From: Phaeoceros laevis
Lineage: Eukaryota > Anthocerotophyta > Anthocerotopsida > Notothyladales
Assembly (NCBI GenBank): GCA_049999765.1
Contig: JBNGIQ010008674.1
Span: forward strand, 42,505 to 84,184
Direction: 5' to 3'
Length of the DNA stretch: 41,680 nt
The notes beneath the pieces are model-generated. The model had not been told where the DNA came from and did not search any database. It saw nothing but the letters and a program-made list of their open reading frames with translations. How positions within the stretch are numbered: position 1 is the stretch's first letter; every line of letters starts with the position of its first letter. Of the stretch, positions 10,888 to 21,300 are shown in pieces. The translations under genes and the position numbers were made by a program.

Positions 10888-13881
10888 ATGGGCAAGCTCC
10901 CTTGGCTCAGGAACAGGCTTGAATTGACATACCTGTCGTGCGTGGTGCACTTTCTTGATCGTCCTGATCGACTGATGGCTGCCAGCCCGTTGCAGCTGGA
11001 AATTGGGCTGACTGGCTCGGTGTGGACTACCGGTTTCTCATCCATCTCCGCACTGCGGCGCATGCATGGAGTCGTACCTGAGACTGGTGGGTTTCATGAC
11101 CTGAGCCACCTAGCAGGCAATGGAAAATGCCAGACATCATCTGTTGAGGAAGGCATGCCTCCAGCACAGCTGCAGGAGTTTTTGTGGCAAGGGTTTTTTG
11201 CAGATCAATCACAATGGTGGGACAACAGACGGAGCAAGCGGACTGCCCGGCATCCTGATTTCAAGCACAAAAAGTCCAAGATTGGCCTGTGGCTAGACAA
11301 TCAGCACAAGCCTGCATGGGTGGACTCACGGTTAGCAAATTGGGACGGTCGGATGAAGAGGCCTCGTGAGACTGTATCCACTTCTTTGGAAGGGCAAAGA
11401 CCTTTTGGCAGGTTAGCTTTGAATGAGGGCCATTTGGTGTGCAGGCAACTATGTGAGGATGGTCGGATTACTGACGCTGTGGATGCGTTGAACCTTCTGG
11501 TGCAGCAAGGTTGCCACGTATCCAACAACCTGTTCTATCGTCTCCTGAAGAGGTGCATCACAGACAAGAACCTAGTTCTGGGCAGACGCATTCATAATGT
11601 CGCTGTCAGAGGTGGGTATGAAGGAGACGCATTCGTGGCCACCCACCTCATTGGTCTGTATGCGTCGCATGGGAGCTTGGAGGAAGCAATGGAAGTCTTT
11701 GCCAAGGTCCCCATACCAGACGCCCATCTCTGGGCTACCATCATCTTCGCATGTGCCAGACGTGGAGATGCTGTACAGGCTATCAGACTGTATCAACAGA
11801 TGCGTGAGTCAAACGTTGAGGCGGACAACCTGATATATTCAGCAGTTATTAAAGCATGTGCCACTGCCGGAGATTTGATTGCCGGCAAGGAGGTCCACGC
11901 TCATATTCTTGCGAGTCCAGAGAAGCCAGATATTTTTGTTCAGACAGGCCTACTCGACATGTACGCAAAGTGCAGGAGCCTAGAGGATGCTCGCAGAGTG
12001 TTTGACAGACTTCCGGAGAAAAATGTGGTGACATGGAATGCTATGCTTGGAGGTTATGCCCAGCAGGGAATGGGTCAGGAAGCCCTTGGTCTCTACGATA
12101 GTATGATTCAGAAAGGCATCCCTCAACCTGATTCTGTTACATTTGTATGCGTTCTGCAGGCATGTGCTAGTATTGGCGTGGGAGCTCTACAGCACGGAAA
12201 GGAGCTCCATGCACAGATTGAAGAATGGGGATTACAGGATGATGTGGTTCTAGGCGGCAGCCTGGTTAACATGTATGCAAAGTGCGGCAGGTTAGGGGAT
12301 GCTCGTGTGGTGTTTGACAGACTTCCGGACAGGAACGTTGTAGCATGGAATGCAATGGTTTCAGGTTATGCTCAGCAGGGGCTTTCAAAGGAAGCTCTCT
12401 GTCTTTACAGTAAAATGCAAGAAGAAGGCGTTGTTTCTCCCAATTCTGTAACATTCGCATGCCTTCTACAGGCATGCTCCAGTGTAGGTGCGGAAGCTTT
12501 GAATCAGGGGAAGGAGCTCCATTTGCAGATTGAAGATCGTGGACTGCAAGATGATGTAGTTGTAGGCACATGCCTGGTTGATATGTATGGGAAGTGCGGC
12601 AGCTTAGACGACGCTCGTGGTGTGTTTGACAGACTTTCGACCAGAAATGTGGTAACATGGAATGCAATGCTGGCAGGTTATGCCGAGCAGGGGATGGGTC
12701 AGGAAGCCCTTTCTCTTTATAGTACTATGCAACAAGAAGCCATCATACCTCCAGATTCTGTTACATTTGTGTGCCTCCTACAGGCATGTGCAATTGTAGC
12801 AGCTCTGCCTCTGGGAAAGCAGCTTCATACACAGATTGAGGAACAAGGACTGCAAGCTGACATGGTGTTGGGAGCGGCATTGGTGAACATGTATGCAAAG
12901 TGTGGGAGTATGTTTGATTCACAGCGGGTGTTTGATTCATTGCCTGAAAGACCCATTGAGGCATGGGGTGCACTTACCAGTGGGTATACGCGCCAAGGTG
13001 ATAGTGAGGCTGTGTTTAACTTACTGGACAGGATGCGAGTGGAGGGCATACAACCAGATCGCGTCACTTTTCTTAGTGTGCTGACAGTGTGCAGTCATGT
13101 GGGCCTAGTGGACAAGGGCCGAAAGTACTTTGAGGCTATGACGACAGACTACGGCATATGTCCAACCCTTGAGCACTACATATGCATGATGGATCTTCTG
13201 GGCCGTGCAGGTCATCTGGATGAGGCATTACATATGGCCAAGACCATGCCTTTTGCACCTGATGGTGCAGTGTGTCGCACGCTGTTAGGTGCTTGCCAGA
13301 AGTGGAATAATGTTGGAATTGCACGACAAGTTTTTGAGACTGCAGTCAGCGTGGATGGAAAAGATTCTGCATCTTATGTGTTGATGTCGAACATTTACAA
13401 AAGCGCTGAGATGTGGGAGGAGGCAAAGGAGGTGCAGACAAGAAGAGTGAAACTTGGGGCATGGAAGAAGCCAGGCCAGAGTTGGTGGACTGACATGGAT
13501 GGAGTTGTGCACACTTTTGCAGTTGGGGACAAGAAGCATCCTGACAGTGAAGGTATCTACGCAAGGTTGGACCAACTAATCCCCAAAATGAAGAAAGCAG
13601 GATATGTTCCACATCTAGACTCGTCATTGCGGGACCTCCCTGATGATGAGAAGGAAGCTGAGCTATGTGCACACAGTGAGAAACTGGCTATCGCTTATGC
13701 TCTGAATAGGACACCAGATGGGACAACCATACGAGTGGTGAAAAATCTCCGGGTGTGCGTGGATTGTCACACAGCCACGGCTTACATATCGAAAGTGGAA
13801 AAGCGAACTATAATATGCCGTGATGCAAGTCGCTTCCATGTGTACAAGGAGGGCAAATGCTCGTGTGGGGACTATTGGTAG
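10888..13881 (+). CDS. PPR-DYW protein with N-terminal OSB-type PDF motif
   Basis: Intronless, 997 aa. Expected role: a site-specific RNA-binding C-to-U editing factor in mitochondria or plastids. The PLS repeats run from about residue 180 to 800, with S-motif signatures such as VFDRLPEKNVVTWNAM and L-motif signatures such as MYAKCGSLDDA. E motifs follow, then a PG box (KKPGQSWWTDM) and a complete DYW domain (905-997): zinc/catalytic HSE (His929, Glu931), CVDC (957-960), CSC (991-993) and terminal DYW. Residues 94-137 carry W..FF....QWWDNR..K....PDFKHK....LWL, the PDF motif of organellar single-stranded DNA-binding (OSB) proteins. The ATG at 10888 is the first in the open frame; a Met at residue 30 is an alternative start and precedes a sequence more like a targeting peptide. 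The PPR gene at 28375 is its paralogue. Confidence 0.9.
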   Translation: MGKLPWLRNRLELTYLSCVVHFLDRPDRLMAASPLQLEIGLTGSVWTTGFSSISALRRMHGVVPETGGFHDLSHLAGNGKCQTSSVEEGMPPAQLQEFLWQGFFADQSQWWDNRRSKRTARHPDFKHKKSKIGLWLDNQHKPAWVDSRLANWDGRMKRPRETVSTSLEGQRPFGRLALNEGHLVCRQLCEDGRITDAVDALNLLVQQGCHVSNNLFYRLLKRCITDKNLVLGRRIHNVAVRGGYEGDAFVATHLIGLYASHGSLEEAMEVFAKVPIPDAHLWATIIFACARRGDAVQAIRLYQQMRESNVEADNLIYSAVIKACATAGDLIAGKEVHAHILASPEKPDIFVQTGLLDMYAKCRSLEDARRVFDRLPEKNVVTWNAMLGGYAQQGMGQEALGLYDSMIQKGIPQPDSVTFVCVLQACASIGVGALQHGKELHAQIEEWGLQDDVVLGGSLVNMYAKCGRLGDARVVFDRLPDRNVVAWNAMVSGYAQQGLSKEALCLYSKMQEEGVVSPNSVTFACLLQACSSVGAEALNQGKELHLQIEDRGLQDDVVVGTCLVDMYGKCGSLDDARGVFDRLSTRNVVTWNAMLAGYAEQGMGQEALSLYSTMQQEAIIPPDSVTFVCLLQACAIVAALPLGKQLHTQIEEQGLQADMVLGAALVNMYAKCGSMFDSQRVFDSLPERPIEAWGALTSGYTRQGDSEAVFNLLDRMRVEGIQPDRVTFLSVLTVCSHVGLVDKGRKYFEAMTTDYGICPTLEHYICMMDLLGRAGHLDEALHMAKTMPFAPDGAVCRTLLGACQKWNNVGIARQVFETAVSVDGKDSASYVLMSNIYKSAEMWEEAKEVQTRRVKLGAWKKPGQSWWTDMDGVVHTFAVGDKKHPDSEGIYARLDQLIPKMKKAGYVPHLDSSLRDLPDDEKEAELCAHSEKLAIAYALNRTPDGTTIRVVKNLRVCVDCHTATAYISKVEKRTIICRDASRFHVYKEGKCSCGDYW

Positions 13882-14561
13882 CTATGGGCTTTCAACCAGG
13901 GTTGTTTGAGCTGCTCGCGCATTTAGTAGTCAGGATCCAGATTTTGTTCAGTAAGAAGCCCTCTTAGGAGTTATTATGTGGAAGGCAAGGAGCATGGAGC
14001 AGCTGGTTCCTATCCTATGTGTTGTTCCAGGATTCAAAAATATCTTACGGTGTATGAAGTCTTACTAGCTCGGAGGCGAAGATGTACAATGAAAATCGTA
14101 TTTCCTTCCAACCACATTTAGCTAATAGCAACTGCTCATGACTTACGATGACATTTTATATGGACGGCATTCGGTGTCTCTTCACATTGACCGCAAGATC
14201 TCCCGTGTGCATATGTGGAACTTATTCATGAATCTTGAATCATGATGTTCTTGAATCTTGAGCGTATTGCGTTAAATATATGTTGAGGTTGTCAACTTGT
14301 CACTGATGTGGTGATTTAGTTTGGTTGAGTGGGTTTCTTCGTCTTCCTTTCTAGGAGTACTCTAGTATTTAAAATATCATTTCATTCTCAATTAAAAAGA
14401 TTTAATTCAATTATCTATTTTTAGGGTTATTCATAAAAATTAGTAACATCACTGGCTGTGAGCTAGCCTTAGAGCCTATAGAAGTGTTAGAGGAGCATGA
14501 GATAGACAATATTCAAGAATTGGGAGAACTTAGGGCCATAGCCCATTGGATTATTCAATAT

Positions 14562-14637
14562 GGTCCCATACAAAAGATGGATAGAAAGCAGCTTTTGATG
14601 GTCCCATACAAAAGATGGATAGAAAGCAGCTTTTGAT
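14562..14637. repeat. 38-bp perfect tandem duplication
   Basis: A unit beginning GGTCCCATACAAAAGATGG occupies 14562-14599 and is repeated without change at 14600-14637. Confidence 0.9.
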
Positions 14638-14838
14638 GTCCCTAGATAGGAGGAAATCAAGAAACCGAAAGTATGAATTATCTTATTAAATGCAGACATA
14701 TTATCTTTATAGCAAACCATATGTTTCCCCTTTGCTAGTATAATAACCTGGAAATAGTTACTTTTTGTCTATAATTTAGCCTGGTATTTAACCAGGTCAA
14801 GTAAAGTACTCACTTCTGTCGCTCCACAGAACGATAGC

Positions 14839-14890
14839 GGGCATGCTTATAGAACCTTAAGTGAGGGCATGCTTATAGAACCTTAAGTGA
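14839..14890. repeat. 26-bp perfect tandem duplication
   Basis: A unit beginning GGGCATGCTTATAGAACC occupies 14839-14864 and is repeated exactly at 14865-14890. Confidence 0.9.
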
Positions 14891-15392
14891 AAAGATGTTA
14901 AAAGCTTCATCTACTGGTTAGATGAGCTCCCCTAAAAAAAGCTCCAACAAAAAAATAGCAAACCACATAGTAGTCTATATTAAAGTGAAAATGGAAAACT
15001 ATGAGTAAATGGGAAGGTAACACAAGGAATATGCAATAGAATGACCTTGAGGATAATGAGGAATACTGTAAAAGGTCAAGAATGAAGTCTTGGATAATTG
15101 AGTGTATGGACTCTAGATAACTAGATAAAATATGACCATGAAATGTGAAACCATTGATTAATTCGAATTGGAAACTCCGGATTTCAAGATATGCATCTTG
15201 TTTAGGCAAAGTAGATGATTGTTGTTAGATTGGAGGGTGCCGGGCTTCTCAAGGTGGAAAGATGAGGAGGAGGAGGAATATATGACTTGCTCAGAGATCT
15301 TGTGATATGGATGGTAGCACCTGTCAGGCTGTCTTGTTTGCTATGTCGTCTTGAGATTTGCAAAATTACGATCTAGCACCAAATTGGAAAAC

Positions 15393-18300
15393 ATGGCTGC
15401 CATGCTACCCATTCAAGAGAGGGATCAAGCTGATGCTAATGTCCACCAACCAAGCATGTCAGCAGTTGGAAGCGAATTTCACTACAGAATTAAGCCTTTG
15501 TAAGCTGACAGCGTTCATAGCTTCTGTTCTCAACAAATAACACAAATTGTACAATTGCCAGCCTAATTACATGCACGTTCTACAATTTGCACAGGCATGC
15601 GTTTGGTTTTAGTGGAGCAAAGGCGAAGGGCTTTCAGCTTGCCTGTATTGATGATGACACAATTGTGTATCCAATTGGTTGCAAGCTAGCGGTGTACAGG
15701 TGCATGGTCAAAAATACATTTCTGGATTCCGTTGCTGACTTTCTGTCGCTCCTTGCTCCTCAAGTTTTTGTGCACACTTGACATTGAGTTGCTAGTGCCT
15801 TGAGAATTTCTTTTTTGTCCCTGACGTGAAAAGTGAAGTATCCTCATCTTGTGTCTGCTTATGTTGGGGGCTACGTGATACACTGCGGATGCTGGCAGTG
15901 TTGCAAGCAACCAGATGCGTTTTATAACACTTGGCAGCTCGACCGAGGTACATGCCCTTTTCAAACTGGAGACCGGGTCCTGCTTACGTCAGGCAGGGTA
16001 TGAGGTTATCAAGTTGTCAAATTTGTTTTTTTCCAACTTTGCTCAAGGGTGTATATTGCAGAGAATTGTCTCGATCGTGGCATCTCCCTCAAGACACCTT
16101 CTTGGTGTTTGTGAAAAAGTCAAGGGGGCCACAAGTCAGGTACTGGAATGTCTATATATTTGCATGACGTACGAGCTACCTGGATACACCTATGATGGTG
16201 CTATATAGCAAAAAACGAGGCTCAATAGGAATCTCACTCCTTTGAGGTGCTCACTGATGTCTGTGTTCCCTGTCAGGTATCTATTGTAAGTATGAAGAAG
16301 CTTCGCAAGGTGCAGACTCTAGTCCCGAATGCAGATGGAACAGCTGCTGGGGGTAATGCTGTCACCCTCCACAGGATACAACCCTAGCCTGTGGATGATA
16401 TTTTATTGGTTGTCCTTCGGAAGCATTTTTGAACAGAAGATCGAAAGCACAGCCAGCCTACAATCGCTGCTGCATAGTTTCCTTTGATCAAAGCAAGAAT
16501 ATTCGTGTGGGCAGATGCGCATTTCAACACTTTCTTGCATTGTGGTCACAGATTTTGAGATTTGTGGATTTTCCAAAGATGAGACAATTGTGGTTGCTGC
16601 GTCAAACAGTGAGGAAGCGTACCTTGTGTGCTGGCATCGAAAATCTGGCCATGTAGGCATTTTCTTTTCAGTAGCAGGAATGATAGGATGTGACTGAGCC
16701 CCTCCTCTCACCGTGCACTCACGAGGGTCACGCTTAATGCAAGATCAACTTATGCCAGCATCATGTGTACGTGTATATCGAAGATAACAGCATTAGTTTG
16801 AGGAGTTTCCTTGTTTTGAAAGATAATATTCTATGCATGTTTCAAACCAACCTTGTTAATTCGCTGCATCTCTGCAGTACTAGGTGAATCACTAGCATCT
16901 AATGTCTGTTTTCATTACACGTTGTTCATGATTCACAGGTAATTGGAAGTACCATTGCCCCAATTAAAATGGACGGGGTGTCAATCAATCCTTTGAACAA
17001 TGAGGAAATCGCTACTCATGGTAGGATGTCCCTGTAGTTGGTTTGCTATGGTTTTGAAACATATGTAAAATCACATTAGTGATTCCCTTCAAGTGGCTAC
17101 TCTTTGGGACTGGCTTAGAATGGTGGAATTTTGGTAGGTCGCAGGCATGTGGCATGTCAGGACCGTAGACTTCTTGTTGATTATGAAGAGTGCTTACACA
17201 TTACTACATGCTGGCTGATCCGTTCCAGGTCCAGCACACTTCAAACTTTGGGTTCCTGCCAAGCAAGGGTCCTTCAAAGATCTCGGGGTGCAAGGTTTAC
17301 AAGGAAAATATCTTCCCAAAGTAACGTTCACAGATCACTGTTGGTTGCAAAATGGAATAGTCATCGTAGCCACAGTTGAAGGGACTATATTTGTGCTGAA
17401 GGAGGGCACATTGCAGATGGTAAGTGTTTCCTTTCTACTTGTCTCAAAGCAAATGCTTCACTCAGCTATGTTATGATGCAAACATTGTGCTGCATGTTGG
17501 TTTAAGTCAAAGTGACCAGTAAAGAAGTTCATGAACATAGTGCTTACAGGCCGGTAATTCTGTTCTACCAGAAAGTGGCCGAGACAGGACACTTACTTTG
17601 TCTATGTGCTACAAATCAAGGTTGCATTAGTGCCAGTGTTGATGGATTGCTCTCAATGCACAAGTGTCTTGAGGACAAGGATGTTCCAGAGGTGAGCTTG
17701 CTCTTACACGCAACCCTACTTTGGATGTCCCAAGTTTAATCTTGATGTACATCTGCTGGATTTTAGGTGAAAGGGAAGTTAAATTTGGAGTGGAAAAAGA
17801 CTGTGTTGCAAAGGTTTGCTCCATGAACTTACGGTTTAGTGCAATTCTTTCATTCATTTAAGGAGGTGCTTTCATCTATTTGTGCTTTTGAGATCGTCAC
17901 AGAAGTTGTTTGTTGGCTGTCTTGTGCTGTCTGGTAACTCACTGCTTGCCCTTTGGTGACCTGTTGAAACCTGTGAGCTTAATGTGAACCTGCTACAATT
18001 TTCAGCGGATTTGGATCAATAACAACCATTGTGGTTGCAGCAAAATATAAGAATGTATTATTTGCTGTGGAGGTAATTGGGATGGTGAATCTGCTGCTGT
18101 GACTTTCCTGGCCTCATGTCTACCTTGTCTGTTCAATACATCTGCATAAAACAGGAAGTCAACTTAATTAATGATGTTCCCGCTTGGTTTGTCAGGGAGA
18201 AGAAGTTCGTCGGATTTGTGTGGATGACATTGACGATACGACTATTGTCATTGAAGACAAATTGCCTGTTTCTTCAAAGCTATGTGGTATGATTTGCAAC

Positions 18301-21300
18301 ATATGTCGGACGTCACTCCTCCTATGAGATAGTGAATTGACCAGCCTGAGCTGAGCACGTTGAATGCAGCCTTTCACTTTGGCACTGTCAATGGGATGGA
18401 CATCTGCGAGCAACATCAGATTGTGGCTACGTGCACTTCTGACAAGGTGGTGAGATTGTGGAACTACACTGGAATGATGCTAGAAATTTCTCATACGTAA
18501 GTGCAGGTTTTCTTGTCCTCTAGATAGTGCTCTAAGGATGTTCCTTAAGTACTTCTAGCAGTGACGAGAAGGCATTTGCTACAAGAACTCGAAGTTAGTT
18601 GTTTGGCTCATTTCTTTGTGCAAAACAGATGTGAGCTAGAACCCCTCAGCATCGGACTAAATCCGTGGGGTTATGAGGTTCTGGTGGGATTGCCTCGGAA
18701 TGTGTCCATTTTTAGAATCATGGCGACCAAGTATGTATGTTTCTTCTGCCAGTGCCTTGCCTCGTCCAGAAGTGTTTGGACTTACATTCTGGCGTGGAAA
18801 ACACACGGTAAGGCATAACCAGGTCTTTTTCATACTTTGCTACGTAGGCTGGAGCACTATCGAGATGTTCCCATCGTACACTGCCATATTATTAAATTTA
18901 GTCCTAGTGGACACCTTGTTGCATTTGCAAGCGGGAGGAACATACACATCTTCTCCTCTTTCACATGGAAATTTTCTGCAATGCTGAAGGTTGTGCATTT
19001 CGATTGATATTTTCGCTTGAACGAAGTGGTTACAGCTGCCTTTGTTTTGACTCCCAATTTCTAGGTGCTTTTTGTTATTCTAGAACCTGACCGGTGATGG
19101 CTGTTTCTTGTTCAGGGGCATTTGAGCCATGTAACATCAATGTCCTGGTCAGCTGATTCTATTTATCTTGCAACTGCTGGAAATGATGGTGCTATCTACA
19201 TCTGGTTTATGGATGGCTGCCATAGAGTTCAGGAATGTGTTAGAAAGGGGTCAAACTACTCAAGCATTCTGTTTGATCCTTTGCGGGAATCTGTGGTTTC
19301 TTGTGGGCCACAGTTGCCATTAAGAGTCATGGACACAGATAAAAAGCAAGCAAGGTACATTCTAGAGACATTTTCCAACACGGACTACATGGAGAGGAAA
19401 AGCATTGTGCCTGGCAGCAGTCCACCAGTTGGAGGAAGACGGAAAAGCGAAATTGTTGAGGCTGGGGAGGGTTGGGTTCACCATATCTTTCGTGCGAACA
19501 TTGTGTTTGAGCTACCAGTGGACAAGCCAGTTGTGCATTTAGCTGGGCTTTTTCGGAAAGGATTGATATTAACATCTACCAGCGATGGGGAGCTGCGTGC
19601 AAGCATGTACCCCCTGACCAAAGATAGACGATCTCCAGTCGATGGGTTGTTGTTGCAGTCAGGTAGAATATTTTGGATGCCCCTCTACCTGCTCACAGAT
19701 TTGGCAGAGTCCCAAGTCCCTGGTCCTTATTTAAATGTTGATCCGCAGGTGAGGTAACTGGCCTGATTGTTGATGAGAAACGGAACCTGATCTTTACTTG
19801 TTCTGCGCAAGGGACCATGTACATAAGCAGTTTGGTCCAGGTTGCTTCAAGTGTGGAGAGCTCGGTGGTACATAGCGGGTCGAGTGAAGCAATGGATGGC
19901 ATTACCCAAGAGTGCCTTTTAGTCCACAGGACAGAATATGATGACATGATACGAGAGGAGCAGGTATTCCCGTGATGACGATAAGCAAGTTCATGCTAGT
20001 TCCACGGTGACATCTCAGTGTGATGGATCAGGAGTTAAGGATGACCTTGGAAAAGGAAAGGCGTGATGCACCGTACAAGCAGAGGGTCTTAGAGCAGGAA
20101 TGGGTATCCAAAATAAAGGCAAGAGAAGAAAGGTTGCGAGCAAGAGAAGATGCCTACAAGGAAGAAACCAAGATTCTGGAAAGGCAGCACACCAAAGCGC
20201 AAAAGGAGATGGAAACCACGATGAAGGAACTGTTGGCTGAATCGCAGAAGAACCTCCGACAACTGGAGGACTCCTTTGAGCTAAAGGTTAGGTGCAAGAG
20301 TTGGATACGTTAGATGCTCAGCTAGGGTCCCTCGTGTGATCTAGCATTCTAATGACAGGTTGCTGTGCATAGACCTGTCATGAAATACGACGGGCAGAGC
20401 AATTCAAGAAGGACCATCTCCTTGAAAGACAAGTGTGGAAACAGGAAATGGAGGAACAAAGACTCAAACACCTTGCTGAAGTGGAGGTCGTGAGGCAGCA
20501 ATTTGCGGTCATCAAGCTTGATGCGGAGATGCTAGTTCAAGAAGCAAAAGGGAAATGTGATGAAGAGATTAAGCACTACAAGGTATCCAGGCAGTTTGCG
20601 TTCACACGAGATACCAGTTGTCAAAGAATTTGTTTTAACACAAGAAGAAAAGAAGAATCTGTATTTGCTTACTTATTATTCCTGATCTCCCGATCCCGGT
20701 TGCAGGGTTTCATGGAAGAAGATCTGTTGATCAATGAAGAGGAGCTGGAGGAAAACTTCATGCAGCTAAAGGAGTACATCGAAGTGAAAGAGAAGCGGGT
20801 TGACTCAGTGCGTGATGAGATGTTAGTGGAAAGACGGAATAACACCAAGCTTCAGCAACAGATCATTTCCTTGCAAGAATTGTGCAAAGAACAAGATGTC
20901 ACCATTACCGACTTAGAGGCAGAAGTGACAAAGTTACAGGACATGATTATTCAAGCCGAGCAAAGAACCAGGGCAGTGGATGAGATCTTTTTGCTGACAG
21001 ATGTTCACATCAAGTCCCTTCTATCACAGCACAAGGAGCAAAAAACCATGGCATTAGTACGGGACATGCAGATTAAAGAGGTAGTTAAAGCTCGTGGCTT
21101 TCCCTTAAGGAAGTTGTGTGATGTAGGTCGCTAATCTGCTCTGGAAATTCCATGTGGTGACTGATCACAGCTCAGAAGGAAGGAAGAGCCCTTGGAAAAG
21201 GAGCTTTACACCTTACGGTCTGATATGCATCAGATGGAGAGATTGCAGATTCAGAATACTAGGACGCAGGCCAAGAAGGATGAGTTTACAAAAGGTTTGA

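Larger units (their letters stand above)
13882..15392. other. AT-rich spacer with two short tandem duplications
   Basis: 3' flank of the PPR-DYW gene and upstream region of CFAP57. From about 14260 to 15200 it is AT-rich compared with its neighbours and may be old transposon debris, but I recognise no coding motif. A 100-codon minus-strand frame at 14907-15209 looks like chance. Confidence 0.5.

Noticed and set aside
14907-15209. 100-codon minus-strand frame as a retrotransposon fragment
   Set aside because: Hydrophobic, Phe/Ser/Leu-rich translation expected from AT-rich DNA; no reverse transcriptase or integrase signature.
16939-17419. A break in CFAP57 because long frames are missing here
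   Set aside because: Short exons with consistent phases (16939-17020 and 17229-17419) carry the WD sequence through.
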